Shown: positions 34,262 to 43,451, numbered from the stretch's first letter. The stretch: 64,000 bases of DNA from CAZSDU01 sp964429135 (GCA_964429135.1 CAYSAU010000014.1:33666-97665); one strand, 5' to 3'. The notes: generated by a model not told the origin, from the sequence alone. A program made the numbers and translations.

Positions 34262-35131
34262 TCATTGACTGTTAACTTCCTTATTTTCGGTCTCAGAGAC
34301 CTGCTTTTTTCGTTCCGGGAAATTTACCTCCCAAATGGCATGAGTGGGACAAACAACCACACATTTTCTGCACATCGTACATTTTTCAGCATGAATATAA
34401 GCCAGGTTATTTTCCATTGAGATGGCCTCAAATTTACACTCTTTCACACATTTCCCGCATCCGATACAAGCCACTTCACAGTTCTTCTTTGCAATGCCAC
34501 CTTTTTCCTTATTGACACAACTGATAAATATCCTGCGATCTTTTTTCCCTTTTGGACGTAATTCGATAATATCCCGCGGGCAGGCTTTGACACATGCTCC
34601 GCAGGCCACGCATCGATCCTGAATTATGACCGGTAGCCCGGTTTCTTTATCCATATACATGGCATCAAAGGTGCAGGCGGCCACACATTCTCCTCCGCCA
34701 AGGCAACCGTAAGGACAACCGTTATCGCCTGAATGAAGCGAATGCATAAAGGAACATGAATCAATTCCTTCATAGGTTGTTTTCAGGGGAGCATTTATCA
34801 GCGTTCCGTTACATCGTAAAACCGCGATCATGGGATCTTTTTCCGCCGCTTCCTTTCCGATAATCGGAGCAATCAGCTTCAACAGATCATTCCCTCCAAC
34901 AGGGCAAAACATGTTATCAAGGGTTTCATTCTTCACAATAGACTCTGCAAAATTTCTGCAACCGGCATAACCACATCCCCCGCAATTGGCAGCAGGTAAA
35001 ATTTCTGCGATCATGTCAATGCGCGGATCTTCAATCACCTTGAATTTTTGAGCGATAAAATACAGGATCACGGCCGAAACCACGCCAAGGATGCTTAGGG
35101 TGGCTACAACAAAAATGATAATGGTACTCAA
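34262..35131 (-). CDS. rnfB: Electron transport complex subunit RnfB (poly-ferredoxin type)
   Basis: 289 residues. N-terminal membrane anchor, then a CGGCGYAGC..C-type cluster, then four ferredoxin-like cluster motifs: CPYGCLGGGECVAAC, CVACGACVKAC, CIGCGKCVKEC and CTMCRKCVVVC. That is more clusters than in the short E. coli type and is the layout seen in clostridial and Bacteroidota RnfB. It is the ferredoxin-side electron entry. It is preceded by the DHOD-like gene at a 29-bp gap. Confidence 0.95.
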   Translation of the reverse strand: MSTIIIFVVATLSILGVVSAVILYFIAQKFKVIEDPRIDMIAEILPAANCGGCGYAGCRNFAESIVKNETLDNMFCPVGGNDLLKLIAPIIGKEAAEKDPMIAVLRCNGTLINAPLKTTYEGIDSCSFMHSLHSGDNGCPYGCLGGGECVAACTFDAMYMDKETGLPVIIQDRCVACGACVKACPRDIIELRPKGKKDRRIFISCVNKEKGGIAKKNCEVACIGCGKCVKECKFEAISMENNLAYIHAEKCTMCRKCVVVCPTHAIWEVNFPERKKQVSETENKEVNSQ

Positions 35132-35160
35132 AACGTGGAATATTTAAGGTTGTTATATTA

Positions 35161-36147
35161 TTATTCAGTTCCGGATAAATGTTTCATGTATTGGGCTCTG
35201 TGGTAAAACACAGGATTTTCAGCATTTTTGACGCTTAATTTACCACGAAAATCATCAATGGATTGATGTCCATGTTGTTCCATCCAGCGGGTAAGTCCTT
35301 CAAGAATCTCAGCTATACGATCAGCTCCATGAAGGTAAAGGGTGGAACAAAGTTGTGTCGCTTTTGCGCCCACCAGGAGCAGCTTAATTACAGCATCTGC
35401 GTCATGAAGCCCGGTGGAAGCTGAAATATCACAAGTCACTTTGTCGGATAGCATGGCGATCCAGCGAAGTGGAATTACCTGTTCGGCAGGACTGCTATAG
35501 AGATTTGAAACCTGCAGATGCATGGTTTTCAGGTTGATGTCCGGAGTATAAAAACGGTTGAACAACACCAGTGCTTTTATTCCGGTCCAGGAAAATTTAC
35601 GAATCGTTTGAACCAGACTAGTGAAATGATATCCTATCTTCAGGGCAATGGGAATACTGACATGCGCTTTGACATTTTCAATAATATCAAAGTACATTTT
35701 TTCTCGTTCTGCTCCATCAATATCAAGAATTCCGGGCATGAAATAAATGTTTAATTCAAGTCCATCAGCCCCAGCCTTCTCAATATCTTTTGCCGCCTTC
35801 ACCCATTCGTTGGAAGAGATGCAATTGATACTGCCTAAAACAGGAATTTTAATGGCTTTTTTTGCCTCCCGTATCAAATTCATATACTCACCTACGGAAT
35901 TTTCCTGGGTAAAACCCTTGATGTAATCCAATGCCTCAGGATAATTATTGTCAAGGTGTTGATAATTGAGCAACTTATTGGTTTCAAACATGATCTGTTC
36001 CTCAAACAAGGATTTCATGACCACTGCCGATGCACCACGTTTTTCGTATTCAAGAAGATTTCCCGGAGATTTTGTGAGCCCTGAGCTGCCGATGATGATG
36101 GGATTCTTCAAACGAAGCCCCATATAAGAGGTAGAAAGGTTCATCAT
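35161..36147 (-). CDS. Dihydroorotate-dehydrogenase-like flavoprotein (non-canonical)
   Basis: 328 residues. TIM-barrel DHOD-fold blocks: MGLRLKNPIIIGSSGLTKSPGNL, GASAVVMKSLFEEQI, IKIPVLGSINCIS and CDISASTGLHDADAVIKLLLVGAKATQL (phosphate/FMN end). The usual ELN-SCPN active-site block of class 1 DHODs is ELNIYFMP here, so the catalytic Cys base is absent. It leads the rnf operon on the minus strand (29 bp before rnfB). It is probably not the pyrimidine enzyme. A flavin redox role beside Rnf is inference. Confidence 0.8.
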   Translation of the reverse strand: MMNLSTSYMGLRLKNPIIIGSSGLTKSPGNLLEYEKRGASAVVMKSLFEEQIMFETNKLLNYQHLDNNYPEALDYIKGFTQENSVGEYMNLIREAKKAIKIPVLGSINCISSNEWVKAAKDIEKAGADGLELNIYFMPGILDIDGAEREKMYFDIIENVKAHVSIPIALKIGYHFTSLVQTIRKFSWTGIKALVLFNRFYTPDINLKTMHLQVSNLYSSPAEQVIPLRWIAMLSDKVTCDISASTGLHDADAVIKLLLVGAKATQLCSTLYLHGADRIAEILEGLTRWMEQHGHQSIDDFRGKLSVKNAENPVFYHRAQYMKHLSGTE

Positions 36148-36268
36148 ATCACTTTTTTGACTTTCTTTGCAATATTACAAAGATTCTTCTGTATTACCAT
36201 AAACATATATTGATGTATCATATAATAATTTTGTAATATGTTCATTTAATATACTGATATACAGGTCT

Positions 36269-36700
36269 ATGAAAAATGTTATTACCCATCCGGGCATTGT
36301 GACCAAATTAACAGATGAGGGGGCTGAAGTGACGATTTCTGTTGAATCAGCCTGTGGGACTTGCCATTCACGGGGAGCATGCCCGGCTTCTGAAATGAAG
36401 GAAAAAAAAATATTCATTAGGAATCCGAATGTAGATGTTAAACCCGGAGAGTCGGTTAATGTAAGCATGAGGTCATCGCTGGGGGTTTTGGCGGTGGTCC
36501 TGGCATATCTTCTACCTGTTTTTTTTCTTCTGATCGTCCTCTTCCTTTTTCATGGAATAGGGTTCGAGGATGGTATTACAGCCATTGCATCCCTGTTTGT
36601 GTTCGTGATCTATTTTACATTGATCTGGATTTTCAGGGGGAAACTCGGAAAAACCATAAAGTTCAGTATAGTTAAAAATTCCGAAAAGTGTATCCAATGA
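36269..36700 (+). CDS. rseC: RseC/SoxR-reducing-system family membrane protein
   Basis: 143 residues. N-terminal part with a Cys cluster CGTCHSRGACPAS (typical RseC C-x2-C-x5-C), then two hydrophobic segments (LGVLAVVLAYLLPVFFLLIVLFLF and ASLFVFVIYFTLIWIF). RseC is often found beside rnf in Bacteroidota. Divergent from the rnf operon. Its stop overlaps the apbE start (ATGA), so the two are likely coupled. A TAATTTTG block (36226-36233) 35 bp upstream could be the -7 box. Confidence 0.85.
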   Translation: MKNVITHPGIVTKLTDEGAEVTISVESACGTCHSRGACPASEMKEKKIFIRNPNVDVKPGESVNVSMRSSLGVLAVVLAYLLPVFFLLIVLFLFHGIGFEDGITAIASLFVFVIYFTLIWIFRGKLGKTIKFSIVKNSEKCIQ

Positions 36701-37710
36701 AATTACCATTCTCATCCTTCTTCCTACTGATTCTTGTCGTGCATTTTAATTCTTGTACGCGGATTAGGAATAATCCAGTTACCTATTCAGGATTTGTTCA
36801 GGGAAGCACTTTTATGATCCGTTACTTTGGAGGAGGCGATAGCCTGTCGTTAATTCGCCAGATCGATTCATTGTTTTTATTAATGAACCGGACCGCTTCC
36901 TTATATGATTCTGGTTCCATGATTAACCGCCTGAATAATAATGAAAAAGTGGAACTGAATGATCTGTTCATCCGCCTCACAGAACGTTCCCTTGAGATTT
37001 CAGAAGAAACCGGAGGCGCCTTTGACATTACGGTAGGTCCCATGGTCAGGGCCTGGGGGTTTTATCGGAAACAAGGGAGAGATCTTCCATCATGCAGCAT
37101 TGATAGCCTGAAAAAATTGACTGGTTATAAATATTTGGTAGTAAACGGGAGAAAAATAATTAAAAAAATTCCAGGGATTCGACTTGATTTCAATGCCATT
37201 GCCCAAGGATATACCGTTGATTTGGTTGCCTCTCTACTTGAAAACCAAGGCATTCATAATTATATTATCGAAATCGGGGGAGAAGTCAGGGCTTCGGGGA
37301 AGAAACCCGGTGATGAACCCTGGATCATTGGAATTGAAAAACCTTCTGAGAATGATTCAGCCGGGCAGGTGGTTCAGCAAAGGATCAGTTTGGATGGGAA
37401 GTCGGTGGGGACTTCTGGCAATTACCGGAAATTTTTTATACGTGATGGGCGGAAGTATGCCCATACAATTGATCCCTCAACGGGTTATCCCGTTCAACAT
37501 AATTTACTTAGCGTAACAGTAATTGCTGATGATTGCATGACGGCCGATGCCTATGCCACCGCTTGCATGGTCATGGGGATGGAAGCTTCAAAAATTTTTC
37601 TGAATTCCCATCCGGGTACTGAAGCCTATTTTATCTGTAGTGATGCAAACAATAAAATGATCATCGACTTTACCCCTGGATTCAGGCAATTCATGATAGA
37701 TGCTCAATGA
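36697..37710 (+). CDS. apbE: FAD:protein FMN transferase (ApbE), lipoprotein
   Basis: ATG 36697 is chosen (337 residues): it overlaps the rseC stop as ATGA and gives the lipoprotein signal MKLPFSSFFLLILVVHFNSC. Family blocks: SEETGGAFDITVGPMVRAWGF, LDFNAIAQGYTVDLVASLLE, YIIEIGGEVRASG, HTIDPSTGYPV, and DDCMTADAYATACMVMG (metal/catalytic region). It attaches FMN to Thr/Ser in NqrB, NqrC, RnfD and RnfG, all encoded in this window. Divergent from the rnf operon. Confidence 0.95.
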   Translation: MKLPFSSFFLLILVVHFNSCTRIRNNPVTYSGFVQGSTFMIRYFGGGDSLSLIRQIDSLFLLMNRTASLYDSGSMINRLNNNEKVELNDLFIRLTERSLEISEETGGAFDITVGPMVRAWGFYRKQGRDLPSCSIDSLKKLTGYKYLVVNGRKIIKKIPGIRLDFNAIAQGYTVDLVASLLENQGIHNYIIEIGGEVRASGKKPGDEPWIIGIEKPSENDSAGQVVQQRISLDGKSVGTSGNYRKFFIRDGRKYAHTIDPSTGYPVQHNLLSVTVIADDCMTADAYATACMVMGMEASKIFLNSHPGTEAYFICSDANNKMIIDFTPGFRQFMIDAQ

Positions 37711-37728
37711 TTCAGGGAATAGCTTGTT

Positions 37729-38532
37729 TTATTCCGGTTTCACCCAGATCAGTTTCCATTCAGTACCATATAATTCATAAGTGATCCAGTAGGTTTTCTT
37801 AACGACTTTTATGGTTGTCCCGGTCTGATAAAAAGAATAGGTGGTCGTCCCGCTTTTTTCCGTATCAATTTTATGAGCCGCAGCAATCAGTTCAGGGAAT
37901 GGGGTGTATAATGTATCTGTAAATAAATTTCGGCCTATTTCACTACTGTCTTGATCATAAAGCACATTGCCTCCCTTTTCCATGACCCACATTTCAAAAT
38001 TTTGATTCTTAATCAAGGGCGTGATGGTTCTTTTCAGTATCGTTTCAGGTAGAAACAAGGAGGTGATCCCGCCCAGTAATAACCCGTTGTCCACAATGGG
38101 GTGAATATCTACTGCAGCATAAAATCCTTCTACGGCATAAAATGTACCGCTCAGTACGGGAAGTTTTGTCTGAAAGGCTTTTATGATGTGTGCCTGATGA
38201 CTGATGTCAGATCCCTGGGAAGCATAGTATATCGGTGGTTCAATGATTTTCATTATACCCTGAGGAGTGATAAAAGCAAACTCAAGGACGAAAGACGAAC
38301 GATTGACAAGATCAGCCATTTCAGTTCGAACAAAACCCGTATCCTGAATATGGTTCACAAGATTTGTGGCTTTCATCGAAAGATCATTATTCAGAGAATC
38401 GAAGGTTGAGCCCAAGCTTGTGCTCGCAGTGTTCAGTTCCGTTGGAAAAAACGGTATCGGATCGCTGGATTTTTTACAGTAAGTCAATGATAAGGCTATC
38501 AAGACCAATAAAGTAATTTTTTTCATATTCAT
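37729..38532 (-). CDS. Lipoprotein with Cache/PDC-like sensor fold (putative)
   Basis: 267 residues, lipoprotein signal MNMKKITLLVLIALSLTYC. The body reads like two Cache/PDC modules: helix LVNHIQDTGFVRTEMADLVNRS, then AFITPQGIMKIIEPP, GIKCF-like YAAVDIHPIVDNGLLLGGITSLFLPE, and a second FEMWVMEKGGNVLYDQDSSEIGRNLFTD. These alternations of ligand-binding beta-sheet and 'GNVLYD..EIGRNLF' are Cache hallmarks. There is no transmembrane or signalling domain, so it would be a free lipid-anchored binding protein. The call is by pattern only. Convergent with apbE (18-bp gap). Confidence 0.55.
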   Translation of the reverse strand: MNMKKITLLVLIALSLTYCKKSSDPIPFFPTELNTASTSLGSTFDSLNNDLSMKATNLVNHIQDTGFVRTEMADLVNRSSFVLEFAFITPQGIMKIIEPPIYYASQGSDISHQAHIIKAFQTKLPVLSGTFYAVEGFYAAVDIHPIVDNGLLLGGITSLFLPETILKRTITPLIKNQNFEMWVMEKGGNVLYDQDSSEIGRNLFTDTLYTPFPELIAAAHKIDTEKSGTTTYSFYQTGTTIKVVKKTYWITYELYGTEWKLIWVKPE

Positions 38533-38573
38533 AGAATTTAAAATGAAACAAATTGATTCACGGCTTTAGTTTT

Positions 38574-40478
38574 TTATTTATGTTTTTTTTTGGCAAAATA
38601 ATACCTCCAGTCAAAAACAAGACGAAATCCGAAATACCAGTTCGTTCGCATGGCTGGTTTATTCCCGTCTTTGGGTAGGATTACGGAAACTTTTCCCGGG
38701 ATATCCAATCCGGCATTGATTTGAAGGAGTAAACCGGAACTCTGACGTGATGAAAAAGTACGGTAGGGGCGATATTCGAGAATTGGAAAATCTAATTGGG
38801 TGGTGTACATTGAAATCAAAGCCTGTTCATCAGGGCCGAGGGTTTCATCAGGTACGATAAAGGAATCTGCACCCCTGCCGGATCCGTAAACACAGACGCC
38901 TATTTCCCGACCTAGGACAAACTGAAACCTGCCGATTGGACTGACCATTCCCGACTGCCAGGGGATTAGCCCTCCGTTGCCCGCTGAAACAATCATTTTA
39001 TTGAGTGTTTCCGGAGAAAAAAGGAGAAGAATCGGCCCTGCAATAAGCAAATCTCCCGGGATCAGGAAGAACGGAAGACGAATACGGGCATAAAAAGCAT
39101 CACGGCTTGGAATGGCCGATAAGATTGAACCAAAGGGTTTAAGATCTTTATTGTTTTGTACCTGCATGGAGGATGCCCCATCTTGTCTCCAGCCAAGGTC
39201 AAGAAAAACAAGGCCATCGCCGGATTCATTCAATACGCCTTCCATACCTAAACCAATACGTATGCCTAACTCCAGTCCGGGAACAAAACCTAATGATTTC
39301 TGTGTCACCCCAAATCCTCCGGATAAAACAGACATTCTTGCAGCAGGTGAGATCCCAATAAAAGGACCGATTTCGGAGCGAAATCTGGGAAGCTCCCCCA
39401 ATCCGTTGGCTAAGCCAGGAACCGGCGTGGTGACCAGGACAGGTTTGAAGATCTTTGCAAAAGCCGTGTCAAGCTGACGAAAAGGGATGGATATTGCCTT
39501 ACTTACATTAAAGGTATCCGGAGTAAATGAATCAAGGCGGTCATTGTTTAGCAGAATTTCACGGGATGAAACGCAAGCATCAAGTAATTGTTCTAAGCTC
39601 ATTTTCACGGAAAAAGCAGCCCTTTCAGCATCTTCTGGACGCATATAGGCATCTCCCATCAGGACAAACCGCTCACCTTTCCAGTTTGTGACTTCCAGCC
39701 CCATCTCATTGTAATAATCATGAGTCCCCTTACGCTGGGAAGCATCTCCCCATATTCCAGCTACATGTCCGGAGGCAAATCCATCCTCCAGAAAATGCAG
39801 GGCAAAAGCTTCATCTGCCAATGCAGCCAAAGCCAGGGCAGATCGTTGATCAGGAGATAATACCTCAGTACGTAACCTTGCAGCTTTCAGAAGAGCGCTG
39901 GCATGAAACCATTTATAGGTCCCCACAGGATTGGGCTCACAGCCTTTGCGAAAACAACTGTCGAAATATACATCAGCTGTTGTGTAAACCCCTGGTCGTG
40001 CCATCATAAAATGACCATTGTTGGCTCCCGCTCTGCTCACATATTCGGGATCAGCCCGGAGTAACCGGATGTCAGAATCCCTGAGTGTATTGATCCGGTC
40101 ACCTCGGTTTTTGGAATTAGCCAACCCGTTTTTTAACCTGGCAGCAATATCCGCAACATTCATGATCCACGCTGTCTGTAAAATATTAAAGAGCATATTC
40201 TGAGAAGAGGTAGAATGGTCCCCACCAATCGCGGGCCAAGCGGCAAAGTCAAGACACAAGGGATGTTCATCCTGTGACAAATCAATGACAGTCAAAGAAA
40301 GCCTTGCCTCATGATTTTTTCTGGCCCAGTTCCAAAGCTGATCAAGAATGGCCCTATGAGATGAATCCAGCTTCTGAATAGCCAATAGTGTAATATCTCT
40401 GTGCTCAGGATAAACCCAGGCATGACTTTCTATCGAAAAGACAATGATTATTAAAATGATAAGGAAAGATTTATTCAT
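38574..40478 (-). CDS. Zinc phospholipase C/P1-nuclease-like protein with C-terminal barrel-like domain
   Basis: 634 residues. The signal peptide ends at SHA with Trp21 as mature residue 1, followed by His26, the W1-H6 spacing of P1 nuclease. The zinc motif H228-x3-D232-x5-H238 (HFLEDGFASGH) has the spacing of PLC/P1 sites (e.g. H118/D122/H128 of B. cereus PLC), with His253 after it and other ligand candidates at D77, H88 and H156. Residues ~375-634 are glycine-rich alternating strands ending RLVFDWRYYFAKKK, resembling an outer membrane barrel. Probably a surface or periplasmic hydrolase of phospholipid or nucleic acid; the substrate is not decided by sequence. Confidence 0.7.
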   Translation of the reverse strand: MNKSFLIILIIIVFSIESHAWVYPEHRDITLLAIQKLDSSHRAILDQLWNWARKNHEARLSLTVIDLSQDEHPLCLDFAAWPAIGGDHSTSSQNMLFNILQTAWIMNVADIAARLKNGLANSKNRGDRINTLRDSDIRLLRADPEYVSRAGANNGHFMMARPGVYTTADVYFDSCFRKGCEPNPVGTYKWFHASALLKAARLRTEVLSPDQRSALALAALADEAFALHFLEDGFASGHVAGIWGDASQRKGTHDYYNEMGLEVTNWKGERFVLMGDAYMRPEDAERAAFSVKMSLEQLLDACVSSREILLNNDRLDSFTPDTFNVSKAISIPFRQLDTAFAKIFKPVLVTTPVPGLANGLGELPRFRSEIGPFIGISPAARMSVLSGGFGVTQKSLGFVPGLELGIRIGLGMEGVLNESGDGLVFLDLGWRQDGASSMQVQNNKDLKPFGSILSAIPSRDAFYARIRLPFFLIPGDLLIAGPILLLFSPETLNKMIVSAGNGGLIPWQSGMVSPIGRFQFVLGREIGVCVYGSGRGADSFIVPDETLGPDEQALISMYTTQLDFPILEYRPYRTFSSRQSSGLLLQINAGLDIPGKVSVILPKDGNKPAMRTNWYFGFRLVFDWRYYFAKKKHK

Positions 40479-40578
40479 ATTCCAGGAATAATATGGTTAA
40501 TTCAAAATTACGATTTTATTATTAAAAATGTGGTTTGGATGATTTTTAATATAGAATACAACAATCCAGAAATTGGTG

Positions 40579-40609
40579 ACACTTACCCGTGAAATCGCTA
40601 CACTTACCC
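40579..40609. repeat. Tandem ACACTTACCC repeats, possible IS21-like end remnant
   Basis: ACACTTACCC occurs at 40579-40588 and again at 40600-40609, 21 bp apart, in the gap between divergent genes. Multiple short repeats near a TG end are typical of IS21-type ends, and the 'TGGTGACACTTACCC' start is reminiscent of them. No transposase gene is nearby, so a solo end or chance is possible. Confidence 0.35.
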
Positions 40610-40708
40610 CTTAAAAAACAACAAATACTTATATTGTGGAGACATCTGCTTATTATATATTTTAATTTGAATATGTTTATTGTTATTTTGCAACACAATG
40701 TTTTAAAG

Positions 40709-41083
40709 ATGAACCTTATGAAAAAAATCGCTATAATGTTCTTTCTGGGTCTGGTTGTTTTATCTTCATGTAAAAAAAACCTGGATGTTGTCAAACAAGA
40801 CACGACCCTTAATCTGAATACAGTTAATATCCCTAATGATTTTACCTGGAAAACAACCCATGATGTTCAAGTGACCGTAACTGGTTTTGTGAACGGTCTC
40901 GTTGAAGTTACTTCTCCCAATGGGGTGTCTTATCAGCGGGCGTTTATCCAGCAGCATAAGCCCTATTCCATGAAAATCACACTGCCGGCTTATGAAAAGA
41001 AAATTCATCTTCTATACATGGGGCAGAACATCGAAATTCAAACGGGTACTGAAAATGTGACTTATACTTTTCTTAAACCTTGA
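40709..41083 (+). CDS. Small lipoprotein, unknown, upstream of LruC-domain gene
   Basis: 124 residues from ATG 40709 (MNLMKKIAIMFFLGLVVLSSC, lipobox LSSC); ATG 40718 is equally possible. Earlier in-frame ATGs give no signal peptide. The mature part is a short beta-rich domain (VQVTVTGFVNGLVEVTSPNGVSYQ, IHLLYMGQNIEIQTG). It lies 35 bp before the LruC-domain gene and is probably co-transcribed. Small lipoproteins of this kind often precede LruC genes in Bacteroidota, but I cannot name the family. Confidence 0.7.
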   Translation: MNLMKKIAIMFFLGLVVLSSCKKNLDVVKQDTTLNLNTVNIPNDFTWKTTHDVQVTVTGFVNGLVEVTSPNGVSYQRAFIQQHKPYSMKITLPAYEKKIHLLYMGQNIEIQTGTENVTYTFLKP

Positions 41084-41118
41084 TTTTGTATCGAAAAATT
41101 TAAAATAAGCAAAAAACC

Positions 41119-43332
41119 ATGAAAACGATAACATATTATAATTTTTTGAAAATACTGACCATCACTTTTTTGTTAATCTTAATTGGGGATAATGCCTTTA
41201 GCCAGTCTTTTATTCTTAATCTTCAGGCAAACCCCATGAGCTTTACCAATGCTCAACGTACCATTATTGTAAATACCGGGAATTCAGGAACCAACCAGGG
41301 TTCTGTTCATAAATACAGCAATGTAATCACCAAAGATGGGATTACGGTTTATGCTATGATGACCATCTTGGAACAAAATAATGCAACCATCACCAATTTT
41401 GATGATGATGCCATTACCGGGGAAATGCACAGGTTTCAACCAAGAATAGGAACAGGAAACGGGGGCGGAAACATCGTTTATCAGCTTGAATTTTTCAATA
41501 CTGCCGACAATCAGCCGGTTTTTGTATATAACTATTATATGACTGCCGTTGACATCGATGGAAATTCTTCAAGTAACCGTGAATTTATCGAAATAGGAGG
41601 GTATACCAATTATCAGGTAAATAACCCTACACAGCTTGTGATCTCCACCAATAACACAACAGGGAGAACAAAGTTTCTGGGCAGAATTACAAACCTCGAT
41701 GGAGTTACTTTTGATAATACCTGCTCTTTTATTTCGAGATATTTGAACCCAAACAATAAAATTACTTTCGTTTTGGGACAAAGCGGTGCAAATTCTGAAA
41801 GATTTTATTCGGTGCAGTTTGGTGTTGCCGGAGGAGCTTTCAGTAACCCCATAGTAGTCAATAATCCTTTACCGGTTGCGGTTGATGATAATGGAATTCC
41901 GGTCAGCAGCCTAACGGGTGGAACAGCAGTAGCCAATGTGCTGGACAATGATTTGTATGATGGATCTCCTGTGGTCCCTTCTGCCGTTAATATTTCCCTT
42001 GTAACCCCGGCTTCACATCCTGGCATTGTATTAAACACCTCTACTGGGGCTGTAACAGTGAATCCCGGTACACCTGCAGGTTCTTATACGCTTGTTTATC
42101 AGATTTGCATGTTGGCAGCTCCTTCAAGTTGTGATATCGCCACAGTATTTGTCAATGTTGTTTCAAGTGATCTTTCCATTACCAAAACAGCCATGCCTGA
42201 TCAAGTCATTGCCGGACAGGGGGTTGTTTATACTGTCACGGTAACCAATAACGGTCCCAGTCAGGCTCAGAATGTCGTTGCACAGGATTTGCTTTCCCCC
42301 AACCTGAATTTAACCTCTGTCGACCCTTCTGTCGGAACATGGTCAGCTCCAAACTGGAACATCGGAAACCTGGATAATGGAGAATCCGTAACCCTTTCTT
42401 TGATCGTCACAGCCATAGATGGTTTTACAGGCATCATTGAAAATACGGCTACCGTGATTAGCAGTACTTACGATCCAGTTCCGGAAAATAATTCTGCTTC
42501 AGTAAGTATTACGGTGAACCCGTCTTTACCCCTTATCAATCTTTATCCTGCTTTAGGTTTTGGCACTCTTGGATTCGAAGATCTTTGGCCAGGGAAAGGG
42601 GATTATGACTTTAATGACCTTGTGATTGATTATCAGTTTGAAATTACCTCAACCCCATCCAATATGGTTGACAATGTCAAAGCTACTTTTGTGATTAAAG
42701 CATTTGGCGCAGAACTCCATAATGGATTTGGATTCCAGTTTATGGGAAATATCAATCCTCAAGATTTAACGGTGACAGGTTCAAGAATTACTGAAAATTA
42801 TATTACCCTTTCGGGAAATGGCACAGAAGCTGGTCAGATAAAACCTACCTTTATTCTCTTTGATGATGCTTTCAAACAAATGGCTTACCCCGGTTCGGGA
42901 ACAGGTGTGAATACAGAACATCCTGCTCCCTATGTTACTCCAGTTACCTTGGTGATGAATATCACCTTCAAACCCAATACATATTCCTATAATGACCTGG
43001 ATATCGCTAACTTCAATCCCTTTATCATGGTAAATCTCAACCGTGGTCTTGAAGTTCATTTGCCGGATTATCCACCCACCTCCCTGGCTGATCAAAGTAT
43101 TTTTGGTCAGGCTGATGACACCAGTGACCCAGCGTTAGAAAGATATTACAAAACTGAAAATAATCTTCCATGGGCCATAAATATTTATGAAAGTTTTGCT
43201 TATCCTATTGAAAGGGTAAATATCCCTGCAGCGTATAATCACTTTATTGAGTGGGCGGTAAGTGGTGGACAATCCTATCCAGACTGGTTCCAGAATAAAC
43301 CTGGTTATAGAAATACCCAATATATTTACTAG
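41119..43332 (+). CDS. LruC-domain surface protein with DUF11 repeat
   Basis: 737 residues, signal peptide (ITFLLILIGDNAFSQ). A beta-rich N-terminal half is followed by a DUF11 repeat at ~350-465 (ITKTAMPDQVIAGQGVVYTVTVTN-type, VTNNGPSQAQN, ENTATVISS). From ~474 comes a LruC domain (INLYPALGFGTLGFEDLWP, GDYDFNDLVIDY, FNPFIMVNLNRGLEVHLPDYPPT). The DYDFNDLV block is an acidic motif likely to bind Ca2+. It is probably exported to the cell surface; function unknown. Followed by a perfect terminator hairpin at 43364. Confidence 0.88.
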   Translation: MKTITYYNFLKILTITFLLILIGDNAFSQSFILNLQANPMSFTNAQRTIIVNTGNSGTNQGSVHKYSNVITKDGITVYAMMTILEQNNATITNFDDDAITGEMHRFQPRIGTGNGGGNIVYQLEFFNTADNQPVFVYNYYMTAVDIDGNSSSNREFIEIGGYTNYQVNNPTQLVISTNNTTGRTKFLGRITNLDGVTFDNTCSFISRYLNPNNKITFVLGQSGANSERFYSVQFGVAGGAFSNPIVVNNPLPVAVDDNGIPVSSLTGGTAVANVLDNDLYDGSPVVPSAVNISLVTPASHPGIVLNTSTGAVTVNPGTPAGSYTLVYQICMLAAPSSCDIATVFVNVVSSDLSITKTAMPDQVIAGQGVVYTVTVTNNGPSQAQNVVAQDLLSPNLNLTSVDPSVGTWSAPNWNIGNLDNGESVTLSLIVTAIDGFTGIIENTATVISSTYDPVPENNSASVSITVNPSLPLINLYPALGFGTLGFEDLWPGKGDYDFNDLVIDYQFEITSTPSNMVDNVKATFVIKAFGAELHNGFGFQFMGNINPQDLTVTGSRITENYITLSGNGTEAGQIKPTFILFDDAFKQMAYPGSGTGVNTEHPAPYVTPVTLVMNITFKPNTYSYNDLDIANFNPFIMVNLNRGLEVHLPDYPPTSLADQSIFGQADDTSDPALERYYKTENNLPWAINIYESFAYPIERVNIPAAYNHFIEWAVSGGQSYPDWFQNKPGYRNTQYIY

Positions 43333-43363
43333 CATTTGCTTTAGTTTGGATGAATACCCCTGG

Positions 43364-43396
43364 AGGTCACTTGAGTAATCAGGTGACCTTTTTTTT
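43364..43396 (+). terminator. Rho-independent terminator after the LruC-domain gene
   Basis: AGGTCAC / GTGACCT perfect 7-bp inverted repeat (43364-43370 and 43383-43389), 12-nt loop, then eight Ts (43389-43396). It lies 31 bp after the stop at 43332. It also shows that in-frame ATGs before 43452 cannot be the next gene's start. Confidence 0.85.
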
Positions 43397-43451
43397 GGGC
43401 ATGATATTTGTTATGAAGGGAAGTATGATACTGATTTTAAAAAATACTCTC

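Noticed and set aside
36175..36468. Open frame on the minus strand opposite RseC
   Set aside because: It lies across the start of a well-supported rseC gene and has no motif.
40589..40708. Earlier start of the small lipoprotein
   Set aside because: The extra residues lack a signal peptide and run through repeats in the intergenic gap.
43350..43451. Earlier in-frame ATGs for the W/Y-rich protein
   Set aside because: They lie inside or before a perfect terminator hairpin and give no signal peptide; ATG 43452 does.
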